From Streptomyces sp. H27-H5 (lineage in GTDB: Bacteria; Actinomycetota; Actinomycetes; Streptomycetales; Streptomycetaceae): a stretch of DNA of 64,000 bases. This document shows positions 1 through 9,518 of the stretch, in pieces (positions within the stretch are counted from its first letter, which is position 1; each line of letters opens with the position of its first letter). The stretch covers positions 34,855-98,854 of the forward strand of contig NZ_JAPNLK010000022.1 in the NCBI RefSeq assembly GCF_026627505.1, read 5' to 3'. The notes below the pieces were generated by a model, which ran no database searches, had not been told where the DNA came from, and worked only from the letters and a program-made list of their open reading frames with translations. The position numbers and the translations under genes are program-made.

Positions 1-1
1 C

Positions 2-502
2 GCGCTGCGCTGGCGGGTCGAGGTCGAGCAGGGCAGCGGGGTCGACCCGGAGGCCGCGGCCCGGTCCGTCGAGGCGATCCTCGGGGACCCGCGCGGCTGG
101 ACCCGTGATCCCGCGTACGGGTTCCGCCTCGTCGGCGCCGGCCAACCGGTGGACTTCACCGTGAAGATCGCCACCCCCACCACCACCGACCGGCTGTGCG
201 AGGTCGTCACCCCCGAGCTGATCGGCGAGACCAACTGTCGCGCCGGTCACACGGTCGTGGTGAACCTCAAGCGCTGGCAGGAGGGATCACCGCAGTTCGA
301 CGGTCCCGTCGAGGAGTACCGGGCCCTGATCGTCAACCACGAGGTGGGCCACGAGATCGGTCGCGAGCACGAGACCTGCCCCGGTCCCGGCAAGCAGGCA
401 CCGGCGATGATGCAACAGATCAAGGGACTGCTCGGCTGTACGGCGAACGCCTGGCCGTTCAACGCCGCCGGAACCTACCTGGCCGGCCCGAACGTCCCTT
501 AG
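2..502 (+). CDS. DUF3152 domain protein, C-terminal part (gene starts outside the window)
   Basis: The frame is open from the left edge of the window, so a GTG at 149 is internal and not the start. The visible 166 residues match the C-terminal region of actinobacterial DUF3152 proteins. A zinc-metalloprotease-like motif, HEVGHEIGREHE, lies at about 338-373, and two cysteines (in the GETNC and LLGC contexts) bracket the motif and could form a disulfide. DUF3152 proteins are usually exported or membrane-anchored, with a disordered N-terminal linker that would lie before base 1. Family assignment is firm; the peptidase activity is inferred from the HExxH motif only. Confidence 0.85.
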   Translation, partial: ALRWRVEVEQGSGVDPEAAARSVEAILGDPRGWTRDPAYGFRLVGAGQPVDFTVKIATPTTTDRLCEVVTPELIGETNCRAGHTVVVNLKRWQEGSPQFDGPVEEYRALIVNHEVGHEIGREHETCPGPGKQAPAMMQQIKGLLGCTANAWPFNAAGTYLAGPNVP

Positions 503-546
503 GCAGGGGGCCGAGCGCGTCGGCCGGGGGGCAAGGGGTGGAAGCC

Positions 547-867
547 GTGCGCAGCGTCAGCTTCAGCGTCCCGTCGTGGTTCCCCGCCCACGACCCGCAG
601 GCGCCTGCGCGGGTCCACCTCACCGACCAGGAGTCGGCGGTGTTCCTGTGGCTGGCCACCGGCGCCTCGAACGCGGAGCTGGCCGCGACGCTGCAACTGT
701 CCGTCAGCACCGTCAAGTTCCACGTGCTGAACATCCGGAACAAGCTCGGCGGGGTGAGCCGCCTCCAGGTCTGCCTGCTGGCCGCCCTCGCCCGGGAGGG
801 CGGCCGGCCCGACGACGACGTGCCCGGGGACCTCAGCGACGGCGGTGCAGCAGCCGTCCCCCGATGA
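547..867 (+). CDS. Small LuxR-type helix-turn-helix protein
   Basis: About 106 residues. A single LuxR/GerE-type DNA-binding domain fills the middle: LTDQES, then LATGASNAELAATL and the recognition helix SVSTVKFHVLNI, followed by RNKLGG. There is no receiver or ligand-binding domain, so it is a stand-alone HTH protein. GTG 547 was chosen because AAGGGG lies about 8 bases ahead; GTG 538 is the alternative. It starts just after the DUF3152 gene on the same strand, and its last 35 bases overlap the 3' end of the convergent gene at 833-1495. Its target is unknown. Confidence 0.7.
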   Translation: MRSVSFSVPSWFPAHDPQAPARVHLTDQESAVFLWLATGASNAELAATLQLSVSTVKFHVLNIRNKLGGVSRLQVCLLAALAREGGRPDDDVPGDLSDGGAAAVPR

Positions 868-1495
868 CCGTGGCCACACAACTCGTCGCGCCCAGGGTGA
901 GCAGTTCCCCGGGGTCGGCCGCCGCGAAGACCGCGAACCGGGCCGGGGCGTCCGGCTCCAGGGCGCCGTGGAAGGCCTGTTCGGCCGCGTCCCACCCGGC
1001 GAACGGGTCCAGGGACGCCTCCCGCTCCGCACCCGGCGACCCTTGGGGCCGCGCCGCCGGCGGCAGGACCGCCAGACCCGACCGCACCACGGCGGTCCGC
1101 ACCGACGGGATCGTGAACCGGCCGGTGACCGCCACCACCCCGCGTGCCAGGAGCTTCTGCGTCCCGCGCCGGGCGCTGTTGCCCCACCGGGACTCGGTCA
1201 TGGTGAGACCGGCCAGGGCCTGCCCGCCGATCGGGTCCGCGCCGAGTTCGGCGACCTCGTACGGGTCGTCCGGGTAGTACGTGCGCTCCAACAGCTCGTC
1301 CGCGCCGCGCACCAGCAGTCCCGGGGTCAACACCCCGGGCCAGCAACGGACCCGGGCGTGCGGGCGGGCCGCGCCGAGCTCCTCGTACGGGCCCACGCCG
1401 GCGATCCGGTCGCCCTCGACGAGCACCGCGCCGCCGGGGAGCGGGGTCGAACCCGGCCCGGCGACGAGGAGTTCGGCGGTGTGCAGCGTCAGCAT
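833..1495 (-). CDS. Amidohydrolase-like (imidazolonepropionase-like) protein lacking the metal site
   Basis: 220 residues. It starts like a cyclic amidohydrolase, with LHTAELLVAGPG, GAVLVEGDRIAGVGPY and then LTPGLLVRGAD where the family has PGxxDxHxH. The metal-binding HxH pair and the rest of the TIM barrel are absent, while a terminal VATVIGGRLLHR strand like the closing sandwich domain is present. It begins 13 bases after the mqnC stop and is surely co-transcribed with it. True amidohydrolases of the pathway (aminodeoxyfutalosine deaminase) are about twice this length, so this is probably not a deaminase. Role unknown; a structural or regulatory part in menaquinone synthesis is inference from position. 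Confidence 0.7.
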   Translation of the reverse strand: MLTLHTAELLVAGPGSTPLPGGAVLVEGDRIAGVGPYEELGAARPHARVRCWPGVLTPGLLVRGADELLERTYYPDDPYEVAELGADPIGGQALAGLTMTESRWGNSARRGTQKLLARGVVAVTGRFTIPSVRTAVVRSGLAVLPPAARPQGSPGAEREASLDPFAGWDAAEQAFHGALEPDAPARFAVFAAADPGELLTLGATSCVATVIGGRLLHRRR

Positions 1496-1508
1496 CGGTT
1501 CGGCGGCG

Positions 1509-2708
1509 TCAGTTCGAGGAGATGAGCTTCAGCTCGGGGTGCGCGGTGCCGCCCTCGATGGCGGTGGAGGAGATGTGCGAGACGACGCGGTCGTCGACCG
1601 GGTCGTTCGCCGGGTCGTCGTGCACCACGAGGTGCTCGTACGTCGTCGCGCGCTGCGCCGGCGTGCGGCCCGCCTTGCGGATCAGCTCGATGATCTCCAT
1701 GCGGTTCGAGCGGTGCTTGGCACCGGCCGAGGAGACCACGTTCTCCTCCAGCATGATCGAGCCGAGGTCGTCCGCGCCGTAGTGCAGCGACAGTTGGCCC
1801 GCTTCCTTGCCGACCGTCAGCCAGGAGCCCTGGATGTGCGCGATGTTGTCGAGGAAGAGCCGCGCGATCGCGATCATGCGCAGGTACTCGAAGATCGTCG
1901 CCTGGGTCCGGCCCTTGAGGTGGTTGTTCTCGGGCTGGTACGTGTACGGGATGAAGGCGCGGAAGCCGCCGGTGCGGTCCTGCGTGTCGCGGATCATCGC
2001 GATGTGCTCGATGCGCTCGGCGTTGGTCTCGCCCGTGCCCATCAGCATGGTGGAGGTGGACTCGACACCCAGCTTGTGGGCGATCTCCATGATCTCCAGC
2101 CAACGCTCGCCGGACTCCTTGAGCGGGGCGATGGCCTTGCGCGGGCGGGCCGGCAGCAGTTCGGCGCCGGCGCCCGCGAAGGAGTCGAGGCCGGCGGCGT
2201 GGATCCGCTGGATGGCCTCCTCCGCCGAGACGCCCGAGATGCGGGCCATGTGCTCGACCTCGGACGCGCCGAGGGAGTGGATGACCAGCTGCGGGTACGC
2301 CTTCTTGATGGCGGAGAAGTGCTCCTCGTAGTACTCGACGCCGTAGTCCGGGTGGTGACCGCCCTGGAACATGATCTGCGTGCCACCGAGCTCCACGGTC
2401 TCCGCGCAGCGGCGCAGGATGTCGTCGAGGCCGCGGGACCAGCCCTTCTTGGTGTCCTTCGGGGCGGCGTAGAACGCGCAGAACTTGCACGCCGTGACGC
2501 ACACGTTGGTGTAGTTGATGTTGCGCTCGATGATGTACGTCGCGATGTGCTCCGTACCCGCGTAGCGCAGCCGGCGCGCGGCGTCGGCGGCCTGGCCGAG
2601 CGCGTGCAGCGGGGCGTGCCGGTAGAGGTCGAGCGCTTCGTCCTGGGTGATCCGGCCCCCTGCGGCGGCTCGGTCGAGGACAGACTGGAGAGCGGCCTGG
2701 TCGGTCAC
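1509..2708 (-). CDS. mqnC: MqnC, cyclic dehypoxanthinyl futalosine synthase
   Basis: 399 residues. A radical SAM enzyme of the futalosine route to menaquinone that closes the spiro ring from dehypoxanthinylfutalosine. The CxxxCxxC iron-sulfur motif is at C70, C74, C77 (CVTACKFC), preceded by NINYTNVC as in the CofH/MqnC/MqnE family. QGGHHPDYGVEYY and SLGASEVEHMAR are further family signatures. ATG 2708 begins MTDQAALQSV, the usual N-terminus. It heads an operon with the amidohydrolase-like gene 13 bases downstream. mqnA lies 2 kb away on the same strand, separated by a kinase gene. Confidence 0.95.
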   Translation of the reverse strand: MTDQAALQSVLDRAAAGGRITQDEALDLYRHAPLHALGQAADAARRLRYAGTEHIATYIIERNINYTNVCVTACKFCAFYAAPKDTKKGWSRGLDDILRRCAETVELGGTQIMFQGGHHPDYGVEYYEEHFSAIKKAYPQLVIHSLGASEVEHMARISGVSAEEAIQRIHAAGLDSFAGAGAELLPARPRKAIAPLKESGERWLEIMEIAHKLGVESTSTMLMGTGETNAERIEHIAMIRDTQDRTGGFRAFIPYTYQPENNHLKGRTQATIFEYLRMIAIARLFLDNIAHIQGSWLTVGKEAGQLSLHYGADDLGSIMLEENVVSSAGAKHRSNRMEIIELIRKAGRTPAQRATTYEHLVVHDDPANDPVDDRVVSHISSTAIEGGTAHPELKLISSN

Positions 2709-2796
2709 CGGTGCGTCACCTTTCGGCGGTGTGTCAAGGGTCCGGACCGATCCAGCGTACGCCGGCGGTCCTCGGGTCCGTTCAGGGGTGCGCGGG

Positions 2797-4509
2797 TCAA
2801 CGCTCTCGGGTCAGATCGCCTTCGGGGTTGCCGGCCGCCGCGTCCCCGGACCGGTAGTGCAGGGTCCCGTTCGCGTTCAGGGTGAAGCGTTCGTCGGCGG
2901 AGCCGTCGGAACACACGCCGGGCGCCGGGTTGGGGCCGTCCGTCGTGTCGAGGACCAGCGAACGGTCGGTGGCGGCGCGCAGCTTCCAGTCCCCGCTGCA
3001 ATCGGTGCCGAGGACGGGCAGGACCGACTTGTCCCGGGCGACGACCTGGCCGATCCGGCCGCCGCTGATGGTGATCTCGAACGCGTTGGACACGCCCAGG
3101 CGGGCCGTGGTGACCGTGCCCTTCCAGGTGCCGGCCAGGCCTTGGGGCACGGTGTCCCGGACCCCCGGGGACGGGGTCGCGCCGCCCGTGCTCGCGGTGG
3201 GCCCCGTGGCGGGCGCCGAATCGGCCGTACGCGGGGAGGAGGAGGGCGGCGGACCGGTCGCCAGGTCCCGGTTCCCGCCCGACTGCCAGGGCAGCAGGTC
3301 CAGTCCGTACAGCCCGCCCGACAGCACGGCCAGCACGGCCGCCGCGGCGAGGACCACGGTGCAGCTGAACCGCCGGCCGGCCGCGCGCACGGAGACCCGC
3401 CGCCCGTCGGCGTCGGACGCGGTGCGCGGCCCGGGCACGCCGCCGCCGTACCCCGCCCCGCCCGCGCCGGCCTCCGCGCCGTACGCCGGCCCGTACGGAG
3501 TGGTGCCGCCGCCGGGGAAGCCGTCCGGTGCCCCGACGGCCACCCGCTGCTCGCCGTAAGAAGAGGGCGAGGTGAACGGCACCGGGCCCGAGGGGTACTC
3601 CGGCAACGCCTCGTCCAGGTCCAGCAGGGCCACCGCGGCGCGGTTGGCCTCCTCGACCAGCGGGGTCGGCAACCAGCCCGACACCCCCAGGGCGCCGTCC
3701 AGCGCGGCCGCGATCACCGCCGGCGCGGGTCGAGCGGCCGGCGACTTCGCCAGGCAGGCCGCGATCAGGTCCCGCAGCGGTCCGGGCCCGATCCCGCCGA
3801 GGTCCGGCGGTTCGTGGACCACCTTGTAGAGGAGGGTCGCGGAGTTGTCCCCGCTGAAGGGGGCCCGGCCGGTCGCGGCGAAGACCAGGACCGCGCCCAG
3901 CGAGAACACGTCCGCCGCCCCGGTGACGGGGTTGCCGAGGATCTGTTCCGGCGACATGTAGCCGGGCGAGCCCACGGAGACGCCGGTGGAGGTCAGCGCG
4001 GCGGCGCCGTCCGAGGCGCGGGCGATCCCGAAGTCGATCAGGCGCGGGCCGCCCGTCGGGCCGCCCGCGAGGGTGAGCATCACGTTCGACGGCTTCACGT
4101 CCCGGTGGACGAGCCCCAGCCCGTGCACCGCCACCAACGCGCGGGCCAGCCCCTCCCCGACGGCCCGTACCGAATGCTCGGGCAGCGGCCCGTAGCCCGC
4201 CACGGCCCGGTCCAGCGACGGGCCCGCGACGTAGCCGGTGGCCACCCACGGCACCGGGGCCTCCGGGTCCGCGTCCAGGACGGGCGCGGTCCACTCGCCC
4301 CCCACCCGGCGCGCGGCGGCGACCTCGCGGCGGAAGCGGGCGCGGAACTCCTCGTCGGAGGCGAAGTGGGGGTGGACGATCTTCACGGCGACGGTCCGGC
4401 CGCCCGCGCTGCGCCCCAGGTAGACCCGACCCATGCCGCCCGCGCCGAGGCGTCCGAGCAGCCGGTAGGCGCCGATGGTCCGCGGTTCGCCCGCTTCGAG
4501 CGGCTGCAT
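2797..4509 (-). CDS. Membrane-anchored Ser/Thr protein kinase (PknB type)
   Basis: 570 residues from ATG 4509, chosen because GGGGAGGGGG lies just ahead and [16 protein letters not shown] starts normally; the frame is open upstream to 4758 without kinase homology. Kinase domain about residues 14-275: glycine loop LGAGGMGRVY, lysine K43, HRDVKPSN at 135-142, DFG at 159-161, activation loop ending GYMSPEQ. A Pro/Gly-rich juxtamembrane part precedes one membrane helix near 380-402. The outer C-terminal domain of about 165 residues resembles a small beta-rich sensor (GTWKGTV, FEITISGGRIGQVV) seen in other Streptomyces kinases. It sits between mqnC and mqnA; substrates unknown. Confidence 0.9.
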   Translation of the reverse strand: MQPLEAGEPRTIGAYRLLGRLGAGGMGRVYLGRSAGGRTVAVKIVHPHFASDEEFRARFRREVAAARRVGGEWTAPVLDADPEAPVPWVATGYVAGPSLDRAVAGYGPLPEHSVRAVGEGLARALVAVHGLGLVHRDVKPSNVMLTLAGGPTGGPRLIDFGIARASDGAAALTSTGVSVGSPGYMSPEQILGNPVTGAADVFSLGAVLVFAATGRAPFSGDNSATLLYKVVHEPPDLGGIGPGPLRDLIAACLAKSPAARPAPAVIAAALDGALGVSGWLPTPLVEEANRAAVALLDLDEALPEYPSGPVPFTSPSSYGEQRVAVGAPDGFPGGGTTPYGPAYGAEAGAGGAGYGGGVPGPRTASDADGRRVSVRAAGRRFSCTVVLAAAAVLAVLSGGLYGLDLLPWQSGGNRDLATGPPPSSSPRTADSAPATGPTASTGGATPSPGVRDTVPQGLAGTWKGTVTTARLGVSNAFEITISGGRIGQVVARDKSVLPVLGTDCSGDWKLRAATDRSLVLDTTDGPNPAPGVCSDGSADERFTLNANGTLHYRSGDAAAGNPEGDLTRER

Positions 4510-4803
4510 CGCGTCCCCCTCCCCGAGGTTCGTGGATCGCTGACGGTCAACCAGCACCTTAGGGGTGTCCACCGCCGGCCGGGGAGCTTCCATCGTGTCC
4601 GGAGTACTACGGCACCACGGCGGGGACGGGTGGTTCGATCCCCGCCGAATGCGCCGGCGCACCGGTCTCGGCCCCTTTGTTCCGCAGGCCGTTCCGTCGG
4701 CCGTTCCGTCGGCGGACGGAAATGCGAAAGGGGAACGAATTCCCGGTAAACGGAACATTCCCCTTTCCGGGATGCGGAACTCGCGCCGGGGGCATAAGGC
4801 GCG

Positions 4804-5676
<873 letters not shown>

Positions 5677-5766
5677 CTAGCCCCGGCTCCGCGTCAGCGA
5701 TCGGGCGGGTCTCAAACGTCCGGGTGACGTGATCTTTCCCTCTGGTCTCGGCCGCAGGGTGCATGC

Positions 5767-5772
5767 TAGGCT
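5767..5772 (+). promoter_or_regulatory. Putative -10 box of the cold-shock gene
   Basis: TAGGCT fits the Streptomyces housekeeping -10 pattern TAGRNT. It would place the transcript start near 5779 and give a leader of about 125 bases. No convincing -35 box is visible upstream. Not tested. Confidence 0.45.
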
Positions 5773-5778
5773 CGACGC

Positions 5779-5903
5779 AAGTTGCAGTTTGGTTTCCCTT
5801 GCAGTACGAGGCCTGCGGAGAATGTGACCCGCAGGCTTTTGTAGTTTTCAGACTTCTTAGCAGGTTCTGGAGCAGGGCGACCCTTTGGCCCATAGGAGGG
5901 CTC
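5779..5903 (+). promoter_or_regulatory. Structured 5' leader of the cold-shock gene with attenuator-like hairpin
   Basis: The leader holds a direct repeat TTGCAGT (5782-5788, 5799-5805), then a perfect 8-bp stem, GCCTGCGG at 5811-5818 pairing with CCGCAGGC at 5829-5836, followed at once by TTTTGTAGTTTT. That is the form of an intrinsic terminator or attenuator, about 70 bases before the start codon. An AGGAGG ribosome site is at 5894-5899. Long structured leaders that refold with temperature are known for csp mRNAs; such a role here is inferred. Confidence 0.6.
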
Positions 5904-6107
5904 ATGGCTACCGGAACCGTGAAGTGGTTCAACGCTGAAAAGGGCTTCGGCTTCATCGCCCAGGACGGCGGCGGCCCGGATGTCTTCGTCCACTACTCCG
6001 CGATCAATGCCTCTGGCTTCCGCTCCCTCGAGGAGAACCAGCAGGTCACCTTCGACGTCACGCAGGGTCCGAAGGGCCCGCAGGCGGAGAACGTCATCCC
6101 GGCCTAG
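5904..6107 (+). CDS. Cold-shock protein (CspA family)
   Basis: 67 residues, the standard length. A single cold-shock domain that binds single-stranded RNA and DNA and acts as an RNA chaperone. RNP1 is KGFGFI (residues 14-19) and RNP2 is VFVHY (about 29-33); the opening [15 protein letters not shown] is family-typical. ATG 5904 has AGGAGG five bases ahead; the frame runs open upstream into the leader but has no homology there. Two strong hairpins follow the gene. It is likely highly expressed and controlled through its leader. Confidence 0.95.
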   Translation: MATGTVKWFNAEKGFGFIAQDGGGPDVFVHYSAINASGFRSLEENQQVTFDVTQGPKGPQAENVIPA

Positions 6108-6150
6108 TCGCCTGGCCGACCGGATCGCGGTTGGATTAAGCAGTACCCAA

Positions 6151-6200
6151 GGAGCCCTGCCTCCTCCGTGCGAGCGGAGGCGGCGGGGCTCCTGCCTTTC
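6151..6200 (+). terminator. Intrinsic terminator of the cold-shock gene
   Basis: GGAGCCC (6151-6157) pairs with GGGCTCC (6186-6192), with an inner GCCTCCTCCG / CGGAGGC stem, followed by CTGCCTTTCCCC. It lies about 45 bases after the csp stop codon. Confidence 0.75.
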
Positions 6201-6230
6201 CCCTCTCCCCTCCGGTGTGTGCGAGGGGGG

Positions 6231-6282
6231 AACGCCGCTGCCCCGGTCGCCGTTCGACGGTGACCGGGGCAGCGGCGTTGTT
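6231..6282. terminator. Strong bidirectional hairpin between csp and the transglycosylase gene
   Basis: An 18-bp perfect stem: the arm at 6231-6248 (AACGCCGCTGCCCCGGTC) pairs with 6262-6279, with an inner CCGT/ACGG extension and a TTGTT flank. Sitting between two convergent genes, it can stop transcription from either side. Confidence 0.75.
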
Positions 6283-6296
6283 CGGGGGGCCCGTTG

Positions 6297-8060
6297 CTAC
6301 GGCTTCGCCGTCGTCGGGGTCGTGGGCGTCGGGTTCGCAGGCGTCGTCGGCGTCGTGGGCGGCACCGTCGCAGAGGCGTCGACCTTGAGCGTCAGGACCA
6401 GTTCGACCTTCTCCGGGGTGAGCACGCGCAGCTGGTAGGTGCCCGGGGCCACGCCGTCGGTGAACAGCTCCGGCAGGGCGATCCTGCCGTCGGCGCCCGT
6501 CGGGGCCAGGTCCAGGGTGGTCAGCTTCTCGCCGTCCTTGCCCTTGAAGTACGGGCCCTTCGCGGTCTTCGGGTCCACCGGCACCCACGCGCCCGTGGCC
6601 TCGTCCTTCACGACCAGGCCCGCGACGGCCTTGGTGCCGGCGATCGGCTTGCCCTTGGCGGTGGCCAGCAGCTCCACGCCCTTGAAGCTCGTGCCCGTGA
6701 CGACTTCCAGCGGCTTGTCGGCGCCGCTGTCCACGCGAACCAGCAGGTCCGCCGCGGGCTTCGCCAGGACGGTGCCCTTCAGCATCACCGTGAACTGGCT
6801 CGTCATGTCGTACGCCGTGGCCCGGAAGGAGAACGTGCCCGGCTTCGGACCGGCCGTCAGCTCGGGGACGGTCGCGATGCCCTGGGCGTCGGTGGTGACG
6901 ACCACGGAGTTCTTCTTGGCGGCCCGGAAGACGGTGCCGCCCGTGGTGTCGTCCGGCTCCACGGCGAGCACGACCTGGCGGCCGGCGGCCGGCTTGCCGT
7001 CGGTGAGCAGCGCCTTGACCTTCAGGGTCGGGGTGAAGGCGCTCCCGACCTCGGCCTTCAGTTCCGCCTCGCCGATCAGCGACAGCTTCGCGAGGCGCGC
7101 GACCGGCGGCTCCGGCTTGGTGGGCGGCTTGGTCGGCGGGGTCGTCGGCTTGGTGGGCGGGGTCGTGGGCTTGGTCGGCGGCTTCTGCGGGGTGCCGCCC
7201 GTCGGCGGCCTCGTGGCCGGGGGCCGGGTGACCGGCTGCCGCGGGATGGGCAGGGTGCCCGTCGCGGGCGGGGTCGGGTAGGTGCCGACGGGCGGGTTCG
7301 GGACCCCGGCGACGCCGCCTTCCTGGTACTGGCGCATGTACCCGAGGACGGTGTTCACGTACTCGCGGGAACTGTTGTAGCTGAGGAGCGCCGCGTCGAG
7401 CTTGGCCGGGTCCGAGAGGTCCTTGTCGCCCGCGCACAGATAGAGGCCGGTGCCCAGCGCGGCGTCGTACATGTTGTTGGGGTCGCGTTGGCCGTCGCCG
7501 TTGCCGTCGGCGCCGTACGTCTTCCAGGTCTCGGGGATGAACTGCATCGGGCCGATCGCGCGGTCGTACTCGGTGTCCGCGTCCCACTGGCCCTTGTCGG
7601 TGTCCTTGATCTGGGCGAAGCCGTTGCCGTCCAGGCGGGGACCGCGGATCGGGCGTTCGGTGGACCCGTCGGACTTGAGCCCGTAGCCGGAGGCGTGCAC
7701 GGACTCGACCCGGCCTATGCCCGCCACCAGCTGCCAGGGCAGCTTGCAGTTGGGGAGCGCGGCGGCCACGGCCACCTCGGCGCGCTTGTAGGCGTCGAGG
7801 GCCGTTCCCGGTATGCCGCTCGCGCTCTCGGGGGCGCCCGCGGTCGCGGGTGGCTGCGGGTTCGCGAGGTCTTCGGGCAGGTCCAGCCGGGCGTCGCCGC
7901 GGTCGGCGGCCTGGGGGCTGTCCGGTGTCGGTTCGGATTCGCCCGCGCCGGCGGTCGACGGGTTGGTCACGACGGCGGCGGTGGTCAGGCTGGCCGCGAG
8001 CGCGGCCGTGCACAGGACCTTGCGTGAGGTGTTGACTACATGACGGTGAAGCGGCTTCAC
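6297..8060 (-). CDS. Secreted lytic transglycosylase with C-terminal Ig-like domains
   Basis: 587 residues. A signal peptide at 1-43 (KVLCTAALAASLTTAAVV, then AGAGES). The muramidase-like domain spans about residues 85-255: LPWQLVAGIGRVESVH carries the catalytic Glu, followed by AIGPMQFIPETWKTYGADGNGDG and LLSYNSSREYVNTVLGYM, as in the SLT_2/MltB-like family. A Pro/Thr linker with repeated PPTKPTT units (encoded at about 7120-7190) leads to two or three beta-sandwich, invasin-like repeats (VKALLTDGKPAAG, DAQGIATVPEL, ADGRIALPELFTDG). It should cut peptidoglycan outside the membrane while the C-terminal repeats bind or space. Confidence 0.85.
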   Translation of the reverse strand: MKPLHRHVVNTSRKVLCTAALAASLTTAAVVTNPSTAGAGESEPTPDSPQAADRGDARLDLPEDLANPQPPATAGAPESASGIPGTALDAYKRAEVAVAAALPNCKLPWQLVAGIGRVESVHASGYGLKSDGSTERPIRGPRLDGNGFAQIKDTDKGQWDADTEYDRAIGPMQFIPETWKTYGADGNGDGQRDPNNMYDAALGTGLYLCAGDKDLSDPAKLDAALLSYNSSREYVNTVLGYMRQYQEGGVAGVPNPPVGTYPTPPATGTLPIPRQPVTRPPATRPPTGGTPQKPPTKPTTPPTKPTTPPTKPPTKPEPPVARLAKLSLIGEAELKAEVGSAFTPTLKVKALLTDGKPAAGRQVVLAVEPDDTTGGTVFRAAKKNSVVVTTDAQGIATVPELTAGPKPGTFSFRATAYDMTSQFTVMLKGTVLAKPAADLLVRVDSGADKPLEVVTGTSFKGVELLATAKGKPIAGTKAVAGLVVKDEATGAWVPVDPKTAKGPYFKGKDGEKLTTLDLAPTGADGRIALPELFTDGVAPGTYQLRVLTPEKVELVLTLKVDASATVPPTTPTTPANPTPTTPTTAKP

Positions 8061-8303
8061 AGTGCGGCGATCCCCCCGAGGCGGCCGTCAGTACGTGCGG
8101 CTGGTCGAGCCGTGAATCTTCTGTCTATCAGGTATTCGGACGCGACTCACCGGGGCCCGGGCAGATATGACACACCATTCGTCTCGGTTTCGTCGCTCGT
8201 TCGGTCGGGACGACCGGCAGGGTCGGCGCGGGCCCTTCGACCCTGCCCGAAACACCCCAATGACCCGGTGTGGGTGGCTTCTTCGCTCTTTGGCCTGGTT
8301 TGC

Positions 8304-8561
8304 ATGACAGTCGGCAACACGATGCACCGGCGCCCCCTGCTCCTCGGCGGCGCGCTGATCGCCGTCCTGGGCGTGGCGGTGGGGGGCGGTGTCCACGCCA
8401 TGGCGACGGGGACGGACGCGCGGAAGGGGTCGGCGCAGGCCTCGGGAGCGCCCGACGGGCGGTCCGACGGCAGGGAGGTGGACATGTCCTCCGGGAAGGG
8501 CATCGCCTCGATCGACCCGAGGGCCTTCCGCGACCTGGTGGCGGCGAACACGAGGCCCTGA
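8304..8561 (+). CDS. Small exported or membrane-anchored protein of unknown function
   Basis: About 85 residues from ATG 8304; ATG 8322 (MHRRPLLLGGALI) is also possible. The N-terminus is a positively charged stretch followed by a hydrophobic segment (LLLGGALIAVLGVAVGGGV), a signal anchor or signal peptide. The rest is polar and ends ASIDPRAFRDLVAAN. The frame is open upstream to 8040 but that part lacks a ribosome site and looks non-coding. I do not recognise the family. Confidence 0.5.
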   Translation: MTVGNTMHRRPLLLGGALIAVLGVAVGGGVHAMATGTDARKGSAQASGAPDGRSDGREVDMSSGKGIASIDPRAFRDLVAANTRP

Positions 8562-8641
8562 CGGCGCGCCCCGTGGACGAGGAGGACGGTCCGGAGGGCA
8601 CCCCCCCTCCCTCTCTTCCCATCCCCGGCCCCACGCCCTAC

Positions 8642-8658
8642 TCTGACGCCCCGTCAGA
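8642..8658. promoter_or_regulatory. Palindromic operator, site 1 (ahead of SDR-fbiC)
   Basis: TCTGACG-CCC-CGTCAGA is a perfect 17-bp palindrome, 38 bases before the SDR start codon. Same motif as the sites at 29719, 29780, 31652, 40565, 47934, 61204 and 61635. Half-site length, 3-base spacer and position fit a TetR-family repressor. Confidence 0.75.
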
Positions 8659-8695
8659 TCTGCTGAGCCGGCATCACCGGCCTGGAGGGCGCGCC

Positions 8696-9478
8696 ATGCT
8701 GCTGCGAGGGAAGACCGTCATCGTGTCCGGGGTCGGCGCCGGGCTGGGGCACCAGGTGGCCGCCACCGTGGTGCGGGACGGCGGGAACGCCGTGCTCGGG
8801 GCGCGGACCGAGGCGAACCTGGTCAAGTCCGCCGCCGAGATCGACCCGGACGGGGCGCACACCGCGTACCTGCCGACCGACATCACCGACGAAGCCCGCT
8901 GCGAGGCCCTGGTGGCCCTCGCCGAGGAGCGGTTCGGCGGGGTGGACGCGGTGGTGCACGTGGCCGCCTGGGACTCGCACTTCGGTGGTCTGGAGGACGC
9001 CGACTTCGGGACCTGGCAGCAGATCCTGGACGTGAACCTGTTGGGGACCCTGCGCATGACGCGGGCCTGCCTGCCCGCGCTGAAGCGGGCCGGCGGCTCC
9101 GTCGTGATCATCGGGACGCAGTCGGCGGTGGCGAGTCCGTCGCAGGTGCAGCAGGCCGCGTACGCCGCCTCCAAGGGGGCGCTGACCTCCGCCATGTACT
9201 CGATGGCCCGGGAGCTCGGGCCGTACCGGATCCGGGTCAACACCGTGCTGCCGGGCTGGATGTGGGGGCCGCCGGTGCAGGCGTTCGTCACGTTCACCGC
9301 GCACGGCGAGGGGGTCCCCGAGGAGGAGGTGCGGGCCCGGCTCGCCGAGCGGATGGCGCTGCCCGATCTCGCGACGGACGGGGACGTCGCGGACGCCGCC
9401 GCGTTCCTGGCCTCGGACCGGGCACGGGCGATAACCGGCCAGTCTCTGCTGGTCAACGCCGGTGAGCTGATGCGATGA
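8696..9478 (+). CDS. Short-chain dehydrogenase/reductase
   Basis: 260 residues. A classical NAD(P)-binding Rossmann protein: cofactor loop SGVGAGLG at 11-18, then [10 protein letters not shown] where the family has NNAG, catalytic YAASK, and a closing [13 protein letters not shown] 8696 was chosen because CTGGAGGG precedes it; the frame runs open upstream without homology. It is preceded by operator site 1, and fbiC starts 41 bases after its stop, so the two genes very likely form an operon. Substrate unknown; the operator links it to acyl-CoA and LLM genes elsewhere in the window. Confidence 0.85.
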   Translation: MLLRGKTVIVSGVGAGLGHQVAATVVRDGGNAVLGARTEANLVKSAAEIDPDGAHTAYLPTDITDEARCEALVALAEERFGGVDAVVHVAAWDSHFGGLEDADFGTWQQILDVNLLGTLRMTRACLPALKRAGGSVVIIGTQSAVASPSQVQQAAYAASKGALTSAMYSMARELGPYRIRVNTVLPGWMWGPPVQAFVTFTAHGEGVPEEEVRARLAERMALPDLATDGDVADAAAFLASDRARAITGQSLLVNAGELMR

Positions 9479-9518
9479 CCCCCTCCACCGCCGGATCGGT
9501 GGATCGTATGCTCGGGCC

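Noticed and set aside
8061..8303. Possible c-di-AMP (ydaO-type) riboswitch before the lytic transglycosylase
   Set aside because: Such leaders are common for this gene class, but I see none of the conserved core sequences and the space is short.
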